DNA of 43,232 bases from Cytidiella melzeri (lineage: Eukaryota > Basidiomycota > Agaricomycetes > Polyporales > Irpicaceae). Shown one piece after another: positions 11,293 to 21,502 of the stretch (position 1 is the stretch's first letter; each line of letters starts with the position of its first letter). Where the stretch lies: the NCBI GenBank assembly GCA_022592445.1, contig JABYQR010000363.1, positions 1 through 43,232 of the forward strand. The letters are read 5' to 3'. The translations under genes were made by a program, and so were the position numbers. The notes under the pieces are model-generated. The model did not search any database and was not told the DNA's origin. It saw only the letters and a list, made by a program, of their open reading frames with translations.

Positions 11293-11746
11293 CGCGTTGG
11301 TTGACCGCGATGGCTGACTATAGCCGTCAGCGGCGAACCAAGCCCGACCATGCTTGGTCTCTTGACGAGGATAGAAATTGACTAGCGATAGGTCATCGGG
11401 TGCGAATAATCAATGGGCTTGTTCGGAGCTCAATCAGCGGATGCCATCGAGGCATAATTTCTTGGCATGGCGGGTATGCCTCTGTTTCGCTGTGCTCGTC
11501 GTGGGGGCGCAGTACAGGGAAAGGTGTGTCTGTTAAAATGTACTGAGTGCTCGTGGTGGTCGGGAGTCAGGAGTCAGGACTCAGGAGAGAGTGCAGGCCA
11601 GCTGAGACACGGCCCGCTGATCCGAAATACTTTGTGGCGTTCACTTGTTGCAATTTCCTGGGCAAGAGTTTGCGGCTTCAGATTGAAAGCTGAGAGGGCC
11701 TCATTCACCATCTTGACACCGTCCAACACCACCAGCAACGTCGAAA
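11293..11746. other. Duplicated upstream region ending at the LINE insertion
   Basis: This aligns with 5590-5940 upstream of pseudogene B. I see no supported gene; the open frame at 11467-11814 runs into the LINE 5' end and is not conserved in the first unit. Confidence 0.4.
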
Positions 11747-11757
11747 GGGCAGCAACT
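11747..11757 (+). repeat. LINE target-site duplication, left copy
   Basis: GGGCAGCAACT, or 14 bp counting the preceding AAA, recurs directly after the LINE A-tail at 37013-37023. It brackets the whole 25-kb nested region. Confidence 0.85.
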
Positions 11758-11954
11758 CGACGCTTCTTGAACCCGTACCACCACCACCAGGAAAATTCCC
11801 ACGCTCAAGCATAACACTTCCCTCGCCACCATTCCCCTTCCCCCCCCCCTTTAATCGCTCGTGTTCCTCTTATACTACCTTAATCACCCCTCTATTCCTT
11901 AAGTCTCGCGTTATTAGCTTATCCCTGTAAAGTCTCGGACCCCTTTAATACATC

Positions 11955-13786
11955 ATGTCTGGCGTTTTACCAGACGCAGACATGACTTCACCCCCGTCTC
12001 AACAGTCTCTCGAGTATCTTACCCAGCCGCCTGCAGGCACTCCAGTTGAGTTTAATCAGCCGGTAGTCCCTGGGGCAGCCCCTGTCCCATATTATAATCT
12101 GCCCCATATTCCTCCAACCAATTTCGCCCCTCAACCTCCTCAACCAGACCAATCTGGGCTGACTTCCATCGAAGAGGACGCAGATCTGTGGGGGGACGAC
12201 GTCTCCCCTGAGGCTCCCTATAACACATTCTTGCCGTACGAAAGTGAGACCCAGATCAGTGAGTCTCTCCCGGTATTTGCCGCCACCCTCTCTACTCTTG
12301 CAGCCTTCTTGACCGAGCCAATGGTCATGCACCACATCCGCGACCTCGCAAGGCAACCCAAGGCCTTCAACAACACCATCCTTCCCATCTTCAACAATCT
12401 GCAAAGCCTCGTCAACCAGTGGAATAACACTGTCAACGATGAATTGTCCATCCAGCGCTCGATCACCGCTCCATCTTCTCACAACACCTCAGCCGCAGTT
12501 GCTCCTCCTACCATTTCTTCTCCCCAGCACACTCCACAGACACTGCGCCCGGCACACGTGCTGGGTACCACCCAACGCCCCTTCTGAGTAGGGGGAGTAC
12601 CGACGCACCACACAGTCCAGACCACACTCCCTTTCGCCCCGGCTCACAACCCCCTCCCATTCCCATCGCTAACCGACCGGCCCCCTCGTACGCACAAGTC
12701 GTCAAATCCTGCCCGGCCAATACTCTTCTCAACATAACATCTGCCCTCGCTTCTGCCATGCCCAACGCTCCAGCAGAAGCGTTGCTCACTATGGCCACCA
12801 AGCTGGTGCCAGCTCCGCCCAATCGCGCTGTGCCGAGGCACGCCCCTTGCAACGCGTCAAAAGTTATCACGGTGAAATCAATGAGCGGTGCAGTCAACGT
12901 TTCTGAGATACCTAATGATTCACAGCTTCTCAGTGCGTTCTTGCTGGTGTATGAAGAGGCTAAGATGACGGGTCAACTCCCTCACGACGCCCCAAGCGTG
13001 CTCTTTGTGCGGTGGATCAATAACGCCCTGCAACTACAGTTCCGCACGTCACCCTGCAAGGGAACGGAGGCAGTCATAGAATCGTTCTGGAGAGCATGCA
13101 AGGGTCTGAACGGAGCCACCCCAATATGCTCCAAGTTCCGCTTCCGCAATGGTATACTCTACCGTCACGTTCCTTTTTCTGATCCAGCCAATGCATCATC
13201 TGACGAATCTGTCCAACAGATCAAGAATGCCCTTCTGAGCCAATACGCATGGGAGGGAGTCACAATGATTGGTAACCCCCGCATTCAGATCACCGAGGGG
13301 TCATCCTACGGAACCGTGTTCGCTGACTTTTATGACAGCTCAACCTTGCGATACATGCGACAGATCATGCGCCAAGTGGTGTACCTGAACGGGGCCGCTT
13401 GCCGGGCGATCCAGGCGCAGAACTTTCAACCAGCAACCCCACGCTGCGCGATTTGCCAACGATGGGGTCACCCTGCCGACATATGCCGCTCACAGGTGGT
13501 AAGATGCCCTGTGTGCGCACAGCCTCATGATGAGCAAAACCACGAGCACCTGGCGCCCCTTGCGCCCACCAAGTGCTTCAACTGCGGTGAGCCTCACCGA
13601 GCTGACTCAGCTGACTGCTCATTCTTCCAGCACCGCCGCAACCGCAAGTGGATTCACAACCACCAACCAGCCATGCAACCAGCCCACCAAGCACCACACA
13701 GTGATGTCCGCCAGGTCCCACAGACCAGGCAAACTACGCGCATTGGCATGGGCCGACAAGGCCCTAGCCTCGGCAGAATGACATAG
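11955..13786 (+). pseudogene. LINE ORF1, zinc-knuckle protein, one frameshift
   Basis: The frame starting at ATG 11955 stops at 12585-12587. The protein clearly continues in another frame from about 12584 to 13786, so one frameshift lies near 12550-12585. The N-terminal part is Pro/Gln-rich and disordered. The second part ends with three Cys/His clusters: CAICQRWGHPADIC, CPVCAQPHDEQNH and CFNCGEPHRADSADC. These are gag-like CCHC knuckles that bind the LINE RNA. About 610 aa in total is normal for ORF1 of this type. ORF2 starts 10 bases after the stop. Confidence 0.85.
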
Positions 13787-13796
13787 TAATTCCAAC

Positions 13797-15265
13797 ATGA
13801 CCACCGAAACACAGAACACATTCAGGGTAATCTCTTTTAATGCAAATCATACAGCTAATAACACTGCAGCGGTGCTGCAACACTTTATTCGAGCTGACGC
13901 CATCTTCATCCAAGAACCTTTGTACTCAGTTTTGAAACGAACTCCTTCCTCTACCAACCCCCAGGGCGACGAGTACTTTTGGACACAAGTACAATCTGCA
14001 GACTGGATGCTCCTCGAAGTCACCGACATCTGGCAGGCTAGGGTAGCTTGTTACATCAATCGCAGGTGGGCTGGATCTAACCCGCGCACTCGACATGATA
14101 TAATATCACACCCCCACCTTCTATGCTTCTCTCTCACCTTCGGTCATGAGGAGCAGTTCTTTCTCAACGTCTACAGTCATCCCAACACCCGCGACGCCAC
14201 TCACGCTCTCCTCGCCACACACCGCCTTCCTGCATTCACTCTGGTAGCAGGCGACTTCAACCTCCATCACATGCTTTGGGAGACAGGACAACGAGACGAG
14301 CGGCATGCACAAGACCTCATAGACTTCATGCCGGACATCGGCGTGTCGTTGCTGAACGCACCAGACGTCCACACGCACTTTCCGCACTGGCGCGGATTTG
14401 CACCCTCAGTCATTGATCTCGCGTGGATTGAGTCCGCGATGGTCAACCACCCACTAACAGCCCTTACAGTCGGTGCTGACATGTGCATGGGGTTGGATCA
14501 TGCCATCCTTGCCATTGACATACCTACCGTCCCAGAGCACATTGCCTTCCCGCGCATCACACCCAACTCAGACACGGAGACTGAGTTCATTCTCAACATC
14601 CTTGACGCTGCACATTTGCGCGTCAACGACTCCCTTTCATCTTCTGAAGACATTAAACATTTGCTTACGCTCTTTTTAGATTCCATACAGGAAGCCTTTG
14701 AAAAACACGCGACCAAACCGCGCATCTCCAGCCACTCAAAACCATGGTGGAATGAGGAGTGCCGTGAAGCACTTAGGGTGTTCCGCCATTCTGGTCTACC
14801 GGAGGACCGCTGGGCCTTCTTTCGAGCGGTACAAAAAGCCAAACGCCAGCACTTCGACAGCGTCATTGCCGATATGGCAGCCAAAAAACGTGTATGGGAC
14901 CTCACCGCCTGGGCCAAACCACGTCCCATCTCAACGTTGTCCCACATCAAGGGAAGCGACGGAACCACCCTCTCCTCCTTCGACGAGTTCGTAAGGGGGT
15001 GCTCAGATCAGTTCTACTCAGCTCAGGACCGACCAGTCGACTTGTCCATCGTCGAGGAACTCGAACAGCGGGATGAACGACCTTTCCCCCCCTTCTCCCG
15101 ACAGGAATTGAAGGAGTGCCTGGCAACAACCTCGTCTCGCTCAGCACCGGGCCCAGACCACCTCACCTGGTCAATGATCAAGACCCTCGTGGCTGATCGC
15201 AAATTCGAAGTGTACATCCTATCTGTGTTTAATGCATGCATCACTAACGGTTTTTGGCCCTCACA
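13797..15265 (+). pseudogene. LINE ORF2, endonuclease and start of reverse transcriptase
   Basis: Starts at ATG 13797. The N-terminus is an endonuclease/exonuclease/phosphatase (APE-type) domain: the SFNANHT Asn, the FIQEP Glu, VAGDFNLHHMLW and a C-terminal GLDHA block in place of the usual SDH. It nicks target DNA to prime reverse transcription. The reverse transcriptase begins near RSAPGPDHLTWSMIK and is cut at NGFWPS by the solo LTR at 15266. No frameshift is visible in this piece, so it decayed less than the downstream part. Confidence 0.9.
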
Positions 15266-16001
15266 TGACATGGATAGTCCAACAGACCGGATTTTTCCAA
15301 CATTGTCACAAGTTTATAGCCTTAAGCGCCTATCTAGAGCGCTTATTTTCCGGCTAGGAGTGTTACCAGACCTAACCCTAACCCGGGTCACGTGACATCC
15401 TGCCTTATTTATCAATAGTCCAGACCCAAACCCTAGACTCAGTCTGGAGCGGTTCCAGATCAACCTAGGCTATTGTTCTATTGTTCCTCTTCCATTGACA
15501 GGGATTCCCCAGGGATTCCCCCAGTTTCTATTGTTCCTATTCTATTGTTCTATTGTTCTATTGTTCTAGTGTTCTAGCTCTATTGCTCTCCGTACCCTGG
15601 TCCTTGACAGTTACTCAGGTCCTTGACAGTTACTCAGGTCCTTGACAGTTACCCTGGTCCCTTATTGTTCTATTGTTACTCCAGCCCCACAGTTACTCCA
15701 GTCCCTAGTGTGGGAACTTGTGCACAGACCACACAGCCACAGTATATATAGTAGACCTTACCCTCTCTAGCTCTGCATCTTGACCTCTCTATCATTTGCA
15801 CTGCTAGGTGAGTTACTGCATGTAACTTAGTATCATACCATATTAACTCTGTCATTTGCACTGCTAGTATCCGGCCTCAGTGCCTGCTTGTCTGCTCATC
15901 ATCGACTTTGACCTCGTTGTCGTCGTTGGAGATCTACCCCTTTCCTCTCTACTTCACTCCCTTTTTAGGGTTATCAGCATAGCAGCAGTCGCTCCGCGAC
16001 A
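15266..16001 (+). mobile_element. Solo LTR of the Gypsy family seen at 40022, TSD TCACA
   Basis: It begins TGACATGGATAGTCC and ends CTCCGCGACA, so it has TG...CA ends. It is flanked by TCACA at 15261-15265 and 16002-16006. It matches the minus-strand 3' LTR at 40022-40786 along its length. Inside are a telomere-like CCTAACCCTAACCC followed by GGGTCACGTGA (about 15370), three units of a 19-bp TCCTTGACAGTTACTCAGG repeat (about 15599-15657), and a TATATATA box near 15743. The internal region has been lost by LTR-LTR recombination. Confidence 0.9.
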
Positions 16002-16006
16002 TCACA

Positions 16007-17865
16007 GTTCAAGTCCTCAATCACGGTTGTCATCCCGAAGCCTAAGAAGACGGACTATTTGGTGTTGAAGGCGTACTGCCCGATCGTCCTCCTGAGTTGC
16101 ATGGGCAAGCTCATGGAAAAGATGATCGCCAACCGCATGCAATACGACTGCGTACGCTTCCAACTCCTACACCCCTCTCAATGTGGAGGAGTTCGCCACC
16201 ACTCCACAGACGACGCGGGCCTTCTCCTCGTGCATCACCTTCGGGCTGCTTGAGCGGCTGGTCTGCACTCATCGTGTCTCGCCATGGACATTGCACAGTT
16301 CTTCCCTTCCATAAACCATTAGTTACTCATTGCCATTCTCCGACGACTAGGGTTCCACTCGTCGCTGTGCGAACTCATGGCCGCATACCTCGCCAATCGC
16401 ACCACCCAGTTCCGGTGGGCAGAGAAACTGTCTGGCCCGGTGAACTGCACCGTTGGCGTAGGCCAGGGCTCATGCCTTTCCCCTCCTTCCTCTGCGCTAG
16501 CCATCACACCTGCGCTATTTGCCATCTATAAACTTCTACCCTCCCCAAGTTCCATTCTACGTCTTTTGCTCTTATTCTTTGTTGACAACGGTACCCTCGC
16601 CATTTCTTCTGATTCTCTTGGCACAAATGTCTTTATCCTTAAAAACCTCTACCTTAACATCACAAAAATATTTGCTCGCATAGGAATCATCCTAGAACTA
16701 GATAAACTCGAACTTGCCCACTTCCCCCTTCCTAGGTACCATGGACCTTTACCCTCCCTTTCTATCTCTATCAATAATTCTTCGGTTAATCTTTCCCCCA
16801 AACACATTTGGCGTTATCTTGGCTTCTTCTTTGATTCTCATTTGAATTTCAAGTACCATGTTCGCTTTTACGCCACAAAGGCCCTCAGCACGGTATGAGG
16901 ATACCCCATGCTGGGGAACTCCAACCGCGGCCTCTCTCCAGCACAAAATTGCCTTTTGTACATTTCCTGTGTCCGCCCCATCCTCACATATGGATTTTGC
17001 CTCTGGTTCAACCCTCGCAAACTTCAAAAAGCTCTCATCTCAACCCTCTCACAAGCCCAGTCGGCCACTGCAAGGTGGATACTGGGCGCATTCCGCACAT
17101 CCCCCATCGGTGGAATGGAGATCCTCGCTGGTCTCCTTCCAATCCGCCTCCACCTCCGAAAGATCTTCGACATATCTGTACTTCGCACTCAGTGCCTTCC
17201 CCCAAGTCATCTCGTCACCATTGCTGCCACTCCCAACTCGAATCGCAACACATCCCACTCCATTGGTTTCCCCGTCCATAACATCCTTCCTCATTTGCAC
17301 CTACCCCTCCAACTCCATCATCAAGCCGCCACACCCAATCTCGAACCTATGAGTCATTCGCACCCCAAAATACAACCCGGAAATAGAGTAATAGACATCT
17401 TTGAGTCGCGCATTTCTTTCATTCTTAAGCATCCTAAGAAATCTTCTGACGCCTTTAAATCTTGGTTGGAAAATAAACAGTCTTTTATCAATAGTTTAGC
17501 CACCTCTCCTTTAACTACCTTTGCCTTCTTGGACGGGTCAGCACGCACAGGAACTCCGGACGTTGCCGCAGCCGCATACCGTTTGTACGTTGGAAGGGTT
17601 CTCGTTGCATCCATGGCATTCACGTACTCCAACGCCACGTCTTTCGACGCCGAACTCTTAGCCTTAGCCGCTTGCATTGCGCGCGGCATCAACACCACCA
17701 CCACCGACCTCCATGTCTTCTGCGATAGCGAATCTGCTATTACCACCCTCCTCAAGGTTGAACCGCACTCCGCCCAAGCTATATACATCAGCATAACCAG
17801 CCGACTACGCGCTTGGTTCTCTCTTAATCCTGCAGCGCACCTCCACATTCATTGGTGTCCGGGAC
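16007..17865 (+). pseudogene. LINE ORF2, reverse transcriptase and RNase H, decayed
   Basis: Starts with the VVIPKPKKTDY reverse transcriptase block and continues through NCTVGVGQGSCLSP to the catalytic loop. That loop reads FVDN at 16579-16590 rather than F/YxDD. In-frame stops fall at 16251, 16320 and 16896, and there are frame changes between about 16900 and 17400. The RNase H domain follows in an open frame with FLDGS, DAELLALAA and FCDSES, and is cut after HWCPG by the solo Copia LTR. The reverse transcriptase is not functional; RNase H residues look preserved up to the break. Confidence 0.85.
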
Positions 17866-18408
17866 TAACAAAGTGGAAGTTGTGTGCGAGGGGTAGAGGC
17901 TGTTAAGCTTTGAAGATGAGTCTTATTATTATTGCTGCTTCAGCAGCTCTGCTTATATACATGTCTGTATCTACTTATGTAAGCAACTACTATACATGTC
18001 TACTTCAGCTATTCTACTGTATTACTAAGTGCATGACTCATGCTATGCATGCATGACTCATTGTATGACTAGGCTCAGCACTTGTACCAGAGGTGTACAT
18101 AATGAGTAAATGACTCATGCTAGTACTTGTCCTCATATGTATGCTTTAGGCATCCTCTGGAGTTGTACTACGTGCTTTCCATGTCATTTCCTATGCTACT
18201 AGAACACAGGTGTACATATATGTATAGTACTACTACAACCCATATCTGTACGTCTCAGCTAATGTGATGGTTACTACTAGAGTTTCCATATACGGCTGCA
18301 TAATTCCCATACTATCAAGATTGTGGGAACTCTGCTATCTTAAAGCGTCCTTGTAATAAGGCGTGGGAAACTACATATCATATTATATTATGTTATATAG
18401 TTTTAACA
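17866..18408 (-). mobile_element. Solo Copia LTR, TSD GGGAC
   Basis: 543 bp, nearly identical to the two LTRs of the Copia element at 28200-36771. Flanked by GGGAC at 17861-17865 and 18409-18413. It splits the RNase H domain: removing it with one TSD copy restores CCG GGA CAC GTG (PGHV). It contains three copies of the Gcn4/AP-1-type motif ATGACTCAT. Confidence 0.9.
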
Positions 18409-18413
18409 GGGAC

Positions 18414-18564
18414 ACGTGAGCGTCGAACAAAACGAGTCGGAGGACCAGCAAGCCCGAGAGGCACTGGCAAACCCCAACCCTATACCTTTCACCTCGGTCG
18501 CATGGACCAGGAAAATGGCCAAGATTCGCGCAGCTACTGCGTTACAGCATGGGGGTGAACTGGT
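18414..18564 (+). pseudogene. LINE ORF2, end of RNase H
   Basis: Reads on in the same frame from the PGH of RNase H through SVEQNESEDQQAREALANP to ALQHGGEL. At CTGGT (18560-18564) the frame is interrupted and resumes at 27812. Confidence 0.8.
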
Positions 18565-19289
18565 AGGTTAATAACCGAAGGTTATTAACAAGTATCAATA
18601 ACATGTTATTAACTTGAAAGCTGGCAACATCGGGTTAATAACATTCTGAAGCGCCCTCCCGCCGCCAGCCGTGAAATACGCGCGGTGTTCCGCAAAAATT
18701 GTCAAACACCAAGTTTACCATACGTAGTGTAGGTACAATTTATTATACAGTAATGAAACTTGTAGATTGGTAATAAAAATGAGACAAGTTCTATGCTGTT
18801 CAGTATAGCCCAGCCTACTGTGTTCTGTGCCAAAATCCGTGCCGCAGTTCACCTCCCGTGTTGTCTATCATGGACGAGCTGAGCCAGGAAACCGCGACAA
18901 AGCTTCAGATCCTTCGTAGCCTCTTGTCTTCACTTCCCCACTCAATTCCAGATGGTTGAGATTATTACGGCTTCAAAGGATTTACCCCCAGTTGCGCCAC
19001 AATCGGTGAAACCCAACAATACGACAGTGAACCAGGCGATAGATTTGTTGTCAGCAACGTGACTGACCTTCAGTCACTCGCACTTCGGGATTTGCTCTCC
19101 GATGCACCTCTAGTAGTAGCAAAGTCATCTCAGCCAGTCCCAATTATCCAAAGGGGCCCGCCGCGTAGGTTACAAGAGTCTGACTACACTATGTAGAGCA
19201 TCCAATAAACCTACATTACTTATGTGGAGTTAATAACCGGTTATTTACAGTATAGAACTAGCACGAGCAGAATTCATAACGTTATTAAC
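18565..19289. repeat. Cluster of GTTAATAAC / GTTATTAAC motifs
   Basis: The motif or its complement occurs at 18567, 18581, 18605, 18634, 19229 and 19281. The first two form an inverted pair around GAA. The outer sites bracket about 720 bp with no long ORF. This looks like a subterminal-repeat region of a DNA element: either the left end of the 9.2-kb insertion or a separate MITE. Confidence 0.5.
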
Positions 19290-19893
19290 GTGAAAAACTA
19301 CCTCAAAACAGTTTACCCCCGTGCTGTATACTGCGTGGGCGAACATGTGTAAACAACCTGCATACCGAGGCCACAACTTTTTATGCGGACGACGACCGCT
19401 CGCCCCCAATACACGCCCAGGCAAAGCCTGGGTGCTGAGGTATGTTTTGGTGTGTATGTACTGTACAGTGTTTCATCACGTCGCGCCGATATGTCCCACG
19501 TGAGCATCACTCCGACAAAACAATATTTGATCCTGTCGACATACTCCTCGGGATAGCACACTGATGTCCTAGTCAGATCGTGCCTACACTTGCTCTGTAG
19601 GACCGGTAGACAGTGTGACAACAAGATGAATACAGTTGTAGCGAATGTCCAGCCTTGGTGCTCGCGGTGTGCACCAGGTGTAGAGTGGTTTTGGTTTCCA
19701 GACCGTTGCACCGACAGTATACATTAGAATATTTTTTTTGTCACACCGTCGCACTGACACGATATATTAGAAATGAATGCGATTATGCTATCTGCGACAA
19801 TGGACAAAACGACAGTACACGAGAGCGAGGAAGCGAGAGTATAGCGCAGGCGGAAACAAACACAAACAAGAACAAAGAACAAGCCAACCGCGA
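19290..19893. other. Downstream flank of Y with a hairpin and a short direct repeat
   Basis: A perfect 7-bp hairpin CCCAGGC-AAA-GCCTGGG lies at 19416-19432. An imperfect direct repeat of about 28 bp (CGTTGCACCGACAG..., then CGTCGCACTGACACG...) lies at about 19704-19775. I see no supported gene. Confidence 0.4.
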
Positions 19894-21472
19894 TCAGACC
19901 ACAACAGACCCCTTGAAGTTGCTGACAGCGCACTGAATTGGCAGAAGATCAGCAGGGCCAGAGGGAAGAGCTCCGTGGCGGATGGTGAAGAAGCGGAGGT
20001 CAGCCTTGAGACACAGGTCGAAGTACCTGAGGCGGTGTTAGTATGCCAGTGCACTACCCGAGAGTCAGGGCGAACTCACTCCTTGAGCAGCGCCGCGGCC
20101 TGGGCATCGGAAGTCGACTTCGCCTTGGTCTGGACGGTTGCCTTCTGGAGTTCGTCGTTGACATACTTCCAGAAGCTGTCGTCCTTCTTGGCGTGTGCAT
20201 CGGCGGTGCTTGTGCCTTCGGTGGCGTTGGCTTGAACTTGGCAATGCTTGAGGTAACACTGACGCTGAAGGTTGGGGTTAGCGCAATAGAGAGCGTACTG
20301 ATATGACACTTACAAGGAAGGCGAAGCGAGTATAGTGAGAGCAGTCGGTATTGATATACTCCGGCGCGATCTTGTTGACCATGGCGATAATGTCCTGAGC
20401 CCCTGTGCAGGGCTTGAGTTTGTCCGTGCTCGAGACGAGCGAGGCTGCGATCTGTAGTGTGATAGTAATGATCAGTGTGTGCCAAATTGTGCGCGTCAAA
20501 GAGCAAACGAGTGAACTTACGATGGCTTTGATGTCCAAACGATGGCGGGTCATCGCGTTGCTGACGGTCGTCCGAATGATCCTCCATTTCTCCATGGAGT
20601 GCAGGGTTGCACAGTCGAGCTTGAACCACTCGGGGGACTCTTTGATGAAGTTCTAGAATGTGGTCAGTACCAGCGTATGTAGCATATCGCGCGACTCACC
20701 ATGACAATATCTACCGTGTTCTTGAGGTAGGCTGGGATATTCGGACTCACCATCACAACCAAAACCTGATCTTGAACGTGCGCCTGCAGGTGCTTGAGAA
20801 TTGGTCAGTTGGTGCGCGATGGTCAGCGATACGCACCTTGTAGGACTTGGACTGCAGCGTTTCCGTGGTCTTTGACAAGAAGTGGGCCTTGACAAGGATG
20901 TAAGTCTCAATGCTCCTCTGGTCAGCATTGAGCTGTGATGCAAATGGGTAAGCAATATGGTATCACGACAGGTGAGCACTTACCTGGCTGAAATAGTCAG
21001 CTGCGGTCTCCTCGAGTTGATACTCCAAGCATCTGCTGCGCGCGAACAACAACGCCTGCTTCTTGCGTTCGGGTCCCATATCGGGGGAGCTGTCACGGCG
21101 GCGACAACGGATAGAGCCAACGGGGAAAGGGCCAGTGCTGATTGAGGAGGTGGACTTGGTGCCATCCAATCGAGAAAGGTGTGGAACGTGGTCGAGTCCA
21201 TCGTCGGTCTCGCTAGTACTGGCAGGATGATAACTTAGAGACAGGGGAGGGAAGGACAGGCTTGAGGCCACGGTGGTATTGAGCGGCAGGTGCTCGTTAG
21301 CACGGAAGAGGTCGTCGAAGACACTCATCGAGGGCGTTGAGCGACGAGCAACCAGCGCGACCTGGAGAAACATGACAAGCGCTCAAATCGATATAAGCGC
21401 ACCAATGTTTACCTTTGTTTGGTCAACAATGAGGCCACAGGAAATGAGATTGCGAGAGACGCAAGTGAACAT
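19894..21472 (-). CDS. Gene Y: 404-aa protein of a multicopy basidiomycete family
   Basis: Eight exons join in frame: 21472-21413, 21361-20984, 20932-20837, 20792-20700, 20652-20521, 20451-20314, 20264-20080 and 20026-19894 (1215 nt). All introns are GT-AG. The start at 21472 gives MFTCVSRNLISCGLIVDQTK joined to VALVARRSTPSMSVFDDLF. Later starts at 21373 or 21328 are possible. The N-terminus is disordered with RRRDSSPDMGPERKKQA. The C-terminal half is helical with WFKLDCATLHSMEKWRIIRT and a SHYTRFAFL block. From memory this resembles a repeated basidiomycete family of unknown function. There is no signal peptide. It lies 30 bp downstream of X on the same strand. No disabling change is visible, unlike X. 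Confidence 0.7.
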
Positions 21473-21502
21473 GAGCCTCTATTTCTGAACTACAATACAT
21501 TG

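Noticed and set aside
16377..16898. An independent 173-aa gene
   Set aside because: It is an open piece of the LINE reverse transcriptase containing the altered catalytic loop.
19416..19432. CCCAGGC-AAA-GCCTGGG hairpin as a terminator or RNA gene
   Set aside because: A 7-bp stem is easily found by chance at this scale, and this is a fungal genome where such terminators are not used.
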